DNA of 39,226 nt from NCBI RefSeq assembly GCF_900176505.1, contig NZ_FWYB01000025.1, forward strand, positions 1 to 39,226. The letters run 5' to 3'. The DNA comes from Pedobacter nyackensis (GTDB lineage: Bacteria > Bacteroidota > Bacteroidia > Sphingobacteriales > Sphingobacteriaceae). This document shows positions 34,509 through 39,226 of this stretch, in pieces. The first letter of the stretch is position 1. The number at the start of each line of letters is the position of its first letter. The translations under genes and the position numbers were made by a program. The notes beneath the pieces were generated by a model that saw only the letters and a list, made by a program, of their open reading frames with translations, had not been told where the DNA came from and did no database searches.

Positions 34509-35000
34509 TTAAACTAAGTCGCTGGTCTTCAATACATCTATTATCAAATCTTTTTCAAATCCTTTGCTCATTAAGTAGCTAATCAATTTAAACTTCCGTT
34601 TAAAAGCATCATTCTCTTTAATCAAAGGGGCTTTTTTTTGTGCTGCCACCAAAATTGCATTCAAATATTCGTCGTAATCAATCCCGTTCAGCGCCCGCTG
34701 AATCATCTTATCCGGTATCCTTTTTAACTTTAAACCCTGCTTTATTTTAATCTTTCCCCAACGCTTGATCTTAAATTTACCGGAAACATAAGCCTCAGTA
34801 AAGCGCTCTTCATTCAAAAAATTAGTCTGTATCAGCTCTGATATGATATTTTCAACATCGTCCGACCATAGCCCCCATTCGTAAAGCTTATCACGTATCT
34901 CTTGCTGAGCCCGTTCCTGATAAGCGCAATAATGCTCTGCTTTAGCTAAAGCAGTCTTCTTATCCAGTTTAACCTTCTTCTTTTCGTTATCGTCTATCAT
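34509..35000 (-). CDS. recX: regulatory protein RecX
   Basis: It modulates RecA filaments. Start chosen at ATG 35000 (MIDDNEKKK, 163 aa); an in-frame TTG at 35030 would add a hydrophobic stretch not typical of the family. The protein is helical and basic, with the repeated three-helix RecX modules: AEHYCAYQERAQQEIRDKLYEWG, IISELIQTNFLNEERFTEAYVSGKF and a C-terminal KRKFKLISYLMSKGFEKDLIIDVL. It lies 46 bp downstream of the AsmA-like gene. Confidence 0.92.
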   Translation of the reverse strand: MIDDNEKKKVKLDKKTALAKAEHYCAYQERAQQEIRDKLYEWGLWSDDVENIISELIQTNFLNEERFTEAYVSGKFKIKRWGKIKIKQGLKLKRIPDKMIQRALNGIDYDEYLNAILVAAQKKAPLIKENDAFKRKFKLISYLMSKGFEKDLIIDVLKTSDLV

Positions 35001-35046
35001 TATGTTTATCAGAACTGCTAAAATAGCCAAAATAAAATCAAGCTTT

Positions 35047-38000
35047 CTATTCAGAAGTCTCTTCCAGCTTACCTTCTTTATTACGTTTTAAAGCAATTTT
35101 AGGGTTATCCTGACTACCGGTAATACTTAAAGGAATACCGAATATCCCAAATGGAGGTAAACCCAATCTGCCGCTCATATTTAAACGACCATCAAAGCTC
35201 ACCTGACCTTCAAAACGTGGTCTGAAACCAGCAACACGCATTTTAAACCTTTCAATGTTAATGATATTATTGGCAATAGTAGTTTTAATCTGAACTTCAG
35301 AAACATCAGGATTGCTCAAACTATCTCTTTTAGTAGCTTTACTTACGGCATTCATTAATTTAAAGCCCATCAGGCTAACCTTCTTAACAGAAAGCACACC
35401 TGATCCCTTTAATGAGGGATAAACAGGCATCATATCACCATTTAGCTTACCAGATAGCTGATAATCCAAACCAACAATACCTTTTACCTTAGATGCTGAG
35501 GTAGCCAAATCTCTGAATAATTTAATTTCCTTATAAGCCTTCGCAATATCGAATTCCTTCGCCTGGATACGGTAATCAAAAGTGGCCGACTTAGGCGTTA
35601 GACTTTTATATTTTGCATCCATGGTTACTGCAGCACCCACTAAATTAAATGCAGCCTGATTCAAATTCATGGTACCATTGTTCAGCACCAGACCACCCTT
35701 TGCATTTTTTATCTCTAAGCCATTATAATACACAGTTCCGGCATTTGCAGTTACAGAAACGTTTAAATTATCAGGGATTATAATTACGCCTGAACCCGCA
35801 CTGCTACCTGATTTTGCAGCCGGAGCGGCCCCATCATGATAAGCCATAAACTCATCTGCAAATAACTTTCCACTCTTTAGATTAAAGTTACCTGTCAGCT
35901 TCGATTTATCAGAAAGCACATAATTCACAACGTTACCCAGAAAACCGTCCATACTAAAATCAGATTTACCATAGCTTCCTTTAAACTGCTCAAACTTCAT
36001 CTTGTCCTGTTTAAATGAAAACACACCGTTGCTTACAAGGAAGGACTTCGGGAAAAGATCCGAATTAAAAGTCATTTCTTTAACAATCACCTTCCCTTTA
36101 TTATCCAGTCTATTGTATCTACCGGCCATAGCATCACTTTGCAAGCCGCTAAAAGACACATCTGTAAATATAGATCCTTTCATATCATAGCCCTTTACAG
36201 CAAATAAACGATACATTTTACCGATGTCAATGCTCCCCTTAGAGGTGATTTTGTACTTCACATTTTCCAGATTTTGTACCGCAGCCTTAAGCTCAAATGG
36301 CTGTCCACCCATTTCAAAGGATACCGGCTTAATGTTCATGATGGTATTTTTCAAAGTACCATTACGGTTTGTTAAAACCCCATCAATAGAAATCTTTTCC
36401 AACGCCTGGTCAAAATGCGCCGTTTTAATCTTGCCATCATTCAACAGAATAGCCACTTCAGTTACAGGAAATAGTTTTTTTGCTTTGTTATACCCGCCTT
36501 TGCTATTCACATTCAAGTTTAACTTACCACTCAGTTCCAGATCCTTTAAAGGATAGAATTCTTTAATCTCAGCAAAATTCAGCAAGCCCTTCAACTGCAC
36601 ATCAATTGGGGTATTGCCTGAGGTCTTCAGTTTCGCAAATCCTCGGATGTAATTAGATAAGGCCTGTATATTCAGGTTCGTAACTTCAAGTTCCGTATGC
36701 TTATAATCGCCATCTGTATTCTTCCCGTTGATCTCAAAATTGATCTTATCTATTGCAGAAGGTACTGCAGCATGCTTAAAGTAGCCGCCTTTTAATGAGG
36801 AGACCAACTTAAACTTAGGTATGGTAGCAATTACGGTATCAACCTTCCTCAGTCCGCTGTGCACTACTTTCCTGGTATAAGTTCCCTCAGCATGAAAGTC
36901 CATCAGGAACCTCCCTTTTAAATGTTCCATTTCAAAAATTTTGGCCCATTTCTCCAGGTCTATATTGGCACGACTCTGCACATAAACTTCCGGTGTTTTT
37001 AATCCCCTCAGATTCAGCATTGCCCCCACATAGTCTTTCCCTATATTGAAATACAAACTGTCCATGTTGACGTACAAACTATCGAAATCCAATGAAGGCA
37101 GCTTGGTTTGCAAGTTCAAATACAACTTGCTGATAGGTTCAGGTGCTTTTGGATTGGAGATCTCCCCTTCACGAATTTTTAAATTAAAAGAAAGCGTAGG
37201 CATAATCTTCTTCCCTGCCAGATACTTCCCTATTAAGGACGCTTTAATCTCCGCATACCCTTTCATATTTGTACGCTCCATTCGCTCGGCAATCTCCGGT
37301 GGCATTGCACTAAAAATATTATGAAGATCGGTCTCTTTAGCCTTTGTTCTGAAGTTAATGTCATAACCGTCTTCTATAAAGGAAAACCTGCCGACAAAAT
37401 GAATGGGCAGTGAATTGATTTTCAGGTCATTTTCATCAAACATCAAATCCAATGAGTTGGTATTAATTTTTGTTACCAACCTGGCATTAATCTTTTTATT
37501 TACCAGGTAAGGTTTATTATCGTACAAGACATCCAATGATTCAATCTGAGCCTGACTGGTCAGATCAAAAATAGCTTTACTCAAATCTCCTTTTCCGGAA
37601 TAGTTTAGCCCCGTTGCACTAATGAGCATAGGTACCGACTGATCCTCATAGCTAAGTTTGCTTTTATTGATAAATATACCTTCAATCTTTATTGCTGTAG
37701 CAGCAGTTGTATCTGGTTTCTCAGCTGATTTATCTGCACTTTGATAAACATTATAATTAGCACGGCCATTTTTATCCACCTTAACATTAATGACAGATTC
37801 ATCCAGAAACACTTTATCTATATGAATCTGGGATGAAAAAATAGTGCTTAGGTTAACACCAAAAGAGAGCTCTTTACAAAATAACAGCGTATCCTTTTCA
37901 AATGGCGCTGCCCCTTTTAGCAGAAATTCATCTAAACTAAGTGTGAGAGAAGGAAAATGTCTAAAAAAGGAAAGGTTAGCCGATTTAAACCTAACCTCTC

Positions 38001-38130
38001 CTTTAATATTTTTATTAATAGTATTTTGAACTTCTTTAGCAATGGTGTCCGGGAACAAATAAGGTCCAATAAACAACAAAAGGAATAAAGTCGCAAAACT
38101 TATTCCTGTGATTTTTAAAACTTTCTTCAA
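35047..38130 (-). CDS. AsmA family protein
   Basis: This large envelope protein of 1027 aa has one N-terminal membrane anchor (ITGISFATLFLLLFIGPYLFP, about 8-28) followed by the AsmA N-terminal region (IKGEVRFKSANLSFFRHFPSLTLSLDEFLLKG) and a long beta-rich body. The C-terminal AsmA_2-like region (about 800-1010) has ERFKMRVAGFRPRFEGQVSFDGRLNMSGRLGLPP. AsmA-like proteins belong to the bridge-like lipid-transport superfamily (with TamB/YhdP) and affect outer-membrane lipid homeostasis. A specific role here is not predictable. Confidence 0.9.
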   Translation of the reverse strand: MKKVLKITGISFATLFLLLFIGPYLFPDTIAKEVQNTINKNIKGEVRFKSANLSFFRHFPSLTLSLDEFLLKGAAPFEKDTLLFCKELSFGVNLSTIFSSQIHIDKVFLDESVINVKVDKNGRANYNVYQSADKSAEKPDTTAATAIKIEGIFINKSKLSYEDQSVPMLISATGLNYSGKGDLSKAIFDLTSQAQIESLDVLYDNKPYLVNKKINARLVTKINTNSLDLMFDENDLKINSLPIHFVGRFSFIEDGYDINFRTKAKETDLHNIFSAMPPEIAERMERTNMKGYAEIKASLIGKYLAGKKIMPTLSFNLKIREGEISNPKAPEPISKLYLNLQTKLPSLDFDSLYVNMDSLYFNIGKDYVGAMLNLRGLKTPEVYVQSRANIDLEKWAKIFEMEHLKGRFLMDFHAEGTYTRKVVHSGLRKVDTVIATIPKFKLVSSLKGGYFKHAAVPSAIDKINFEINGKNTDGDYKHTELEVTNLNIQALSNYIRGFAKLKTSGNTPIDVQLKGLLNFAEIKEFYPLKDLELSGKLNLNVNSKGGYNKAKKLFPVTEVAILLNDGKIKTAHFDQALEKISIDGVLTNRNGTLKNTIMNIKPVSFEMGGQPFELKAAVQNLENVKYKITSKGSIDIGKMYRLFAVKGYDMKGSIFTDVSFSGLQSDAMAGRYNRLDNKGKVIVKEMTFNSDLFPKSFLVSNGVFSFKQDKMKFEQFKGSYGKSDFSMDGFLGNVVNYVLSDKSKLTGNFNLKSGKLFADEFMAYHDGAAPAAKSGSSAGSGVIIIPDNLNVSVTANAGTVYYNGLEIKNAKGGLVLNNGTMNLNQAAFNLVGAAVTMDAKYKSLTPKSATFDYRIQAKEFDIAKAYKEIKLFRDLATSASKVKGIVGLDYQLSGKLNGDMMPVYPSLKGSGVLSVKKVSLMGFKLMNAVSKATKRDSLSNPDVSEVQIKTTIANNIINIERFKMRVAGFRPRFEGQVSFDGRLNMSGRLGLPPFGIFGIPLSITGSQDNPKIALKRNKEGKLEETSE

Positions 38131-38227
38131 TCTGATAAAATATTTAATCCTTGCGGCCTACAAAGATAATTTTATTTGATTAAACCACTGCTAATAATTT
38201 GATTATAGGCAATTCCCTACAATTAAG

Positions 38228-38740
38228 CTAATCATATTTCAATGCATCATAGCCTAATAACCTCCGCCATAAAGCCAGTTGTCCAATTATACTAGCTTCC
38301 CGATATATGGTAAAAGAAATCATCTCGTAGTAAGTCATTTTCATTCCACCCATTTCGAAATCACTATCCAATTTTTCATCGGTGATCGTTACGATTGCCT
38401 CCCTTGCTATTGGTGAAAATGTATCCCAATCTTTCAGATATTCAGCATTGGTTGGATAGGTCGCATCATCCTGAATTCCCTTAAAATCTTTAAACAACTC
38501 TTCTCCCGTTTGCTTAAGTCCTGGGTGAGTTTCAGTAGTCATCCAAAAACGTTGCTGCACAAGTGCACCTGTAAGCCAGGCCATATGATTTGCTTTGGTA
38601 TTTAAGCGGTTGTGCATATCCTTTTCCGAGATCCCATCAATTGCTCGTTTAAAAAATGTTGTTTGCATATCAAACAGGGTAAGTAAACCTTCCATTCTGG
38701 TACTTACGGTCTTAGTTTCCATTACAGTTTTCGTTTCCAT
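38228..38740 (-). CDS. DinB-like family protein
   Basis: This 170-aa four-helix protein has MEGLLTLFDMQTTFFKRAIDGISEKD, then NHMAWLTGALVQQRFWM, consistent with DinB/YfiT-like metal-dependent thiol-transferase-type folds. The helix-1 and helix-2 histidines (N-H-MAW) are partly kept, while the last expected ligand in YREASIIGQLALWRRLLG is not a histidine, so metal binding is doubtful. The start is ambiguous because METKTV occurs twice in a row (ATG at 38740 or 38722). The family's function is mostly unknown. Confidence 0.78.
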   Translation of the reverse strand: METKTVMETKTVSTRMEGLLTLFDMQTTFFKRAIDGISEKDMHNRLNTKANHMAWLTGALVQQRFWMTTETHPGLKQTGEELFKDFKGIQDDATYPTNAEYLKDWDTFSPIAREAIVTITDEKLDSDFEMGGMKMTYYEMISFTIYREASIIGQLALWRRLLGYDALKYD

Positions 38741-38834
38741 AATTGTATAATTTGAACTTTTAAAACCCCAATTACTTGTAAAAGGTTTTGATTGATTTGC
38801 TTTTCCCCCTGACTTTCGTTTATGCTGAGTCTTG

Positions 38835-39039
38835 TATGACTACCAGATGTACAGTACTAAATTCCAACTAGACTACAGGGTTGGAATATCCTTGGATTAT
38901 CCTTTCCATATCCTTGCTATATCTAATGGATAAGTCAAGGATATTTCAACGATAACGCAAGGATATAGCAAGGATATTCCAACCCTCTACTTTAGTACTA
39001 GTTTAATAGTAATCATATAGTAATCATATAGTAGTCATA
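38835..39039. repeat. nested inverted repeats with CAAGGATAT units
   Basis: Three pairs of arms are nested: TATGACTAC (38835-38843) with GTAGTCATA (39031-39039); AGTACTAAA (38853-38861) with TTTAGTACT (38991-38999); and an 18-bp perfect pair at 38877-38894 and 38969-38986. A 15-bp pair (38909-38923 with 38962-38976) gives an alternative fold. ATATCCTTG-type units occur three times left of the centre and CAAGGATAT three times right of it. No coding frame fits. Confidence 0.85.
39006..39038 (+). repeat. three 11-bp tandem repeats
   Basis: ATAGTAATCAT occurs twice and is followed by ATAGTAGTCAT, with no gaps. The last copy also forms the outer arm of the nested inverted repeat. Confidence 0.85.
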
Positions 39040-39076
39040 TACCGGGCAGATCAGCTTGTCTTGTCCGGTGTGTCTT

Positions 39077-39226
39077 ATACTGGGATTAGTTTACAGTAAA
39101 AAAGCTAATTACTGATTAGTGTTTACTTTTATTTTTGATTTTACTGACTGTAGTTTACAATGATAATTTAAATTACTGGTTGGTGTTTACATCTGCTTTT
39201 TATTTTACTGAAATAGGTTTACTTCT
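39077..39226. repeat. 32-bp-phased array of TTACTG-N6-GTTTAC
   Basis: Five copies start at 39077 (ATACTG variant), 39109, 39141, 39173 and 39205, exactly 32 bp apart. Each has an 18-bp unit (two conserved hexamers, variable middle) followed by a 14-bp AT-rich spacer. The array runs to the window edge and may continue. Confidence 0.85.

Noticed and set aside
39077..39226. Possible CRISPR array
   Set aside because: The units are degenerate, 18 bp with 14-bp spacers, and there is no cas gene; sizes do not fit any CRISPR type.

Overview
The window looks like a chromosome segment of a Bacteroidota bacterium, most likely Sphingobacteriaceae and Pedobacter-like. This is inferred from a fused murF-alr gene, a SusC/SusD pair, type IX secretion markers (a PorP/SprF protein and a CHU_C-type sorting domain), SUF-type Fe-S assembly, and several promoters matching the Bacteroidota consensus TTTG-N19-20-TAnnTTTG. 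No database was consulted.

Layout. At 1-3107 an intact IS110-family element interrupts an outer-membrane beta-barrel gene. A nearly G-free A/C tract (3204-3501) precedes plus-strand asnS, a yciO/Sua5-type gene and nhaA. From 7012 to 10838 a minus-strand trpD-trpF-trpB-trpA operon sits behind a complete attenuator with a 17-residue leader peptide carrying three consecutive Trp codons. Next come a recR-SDR pair (minus), a symporter and a LOG-family gene (plus), and an ArsC-like gene, a DUF502 protein and murF-alr (minus). Two related, covarying hairpin elements lie at the 3' ends of the LOG and DUF502 genes. 18579-24669 is a full SUF operon (sufB-C-D-S-E, a DUF59 gene, rrf2) with a consensus promoter overlapped by an inverted repeat. 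24703-33738 is a polysaccharide-use locus: susC-susD, a multidomain PL6-type lyase with a T9SS sorting domain, and a PorP/SprF partner. It has a 46-bp perfect palindrome containing three TTGGT-N2-ACCAA dyads and a LacI-type dyad upstream of susC. Then come a duplicated tRNA-Gly/tRNA-Leu cassette, recX, an AsmA-like gene and a DinB-like gene. The window ends in a repeat-dense non-coding region with nested inverted repeats and a 32-bp-phased repeat array that runs off the edge.

Most notable points: (1) the IS110 5' non-coding end folds like a bridge RNA, and its loops match both the host flanks and the element ends; excising the element restores the host reading frame. (2) A classical ribosome-mediated trp attenuator, too small for ORF callers, with an almost leaderless leader peptide. 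(3) A repeated, covarying 3'-end hairpin family. (4) The triple-dyad palindrome before the PL6 lyase. (5) The 32-bp-phased array at the right edge.
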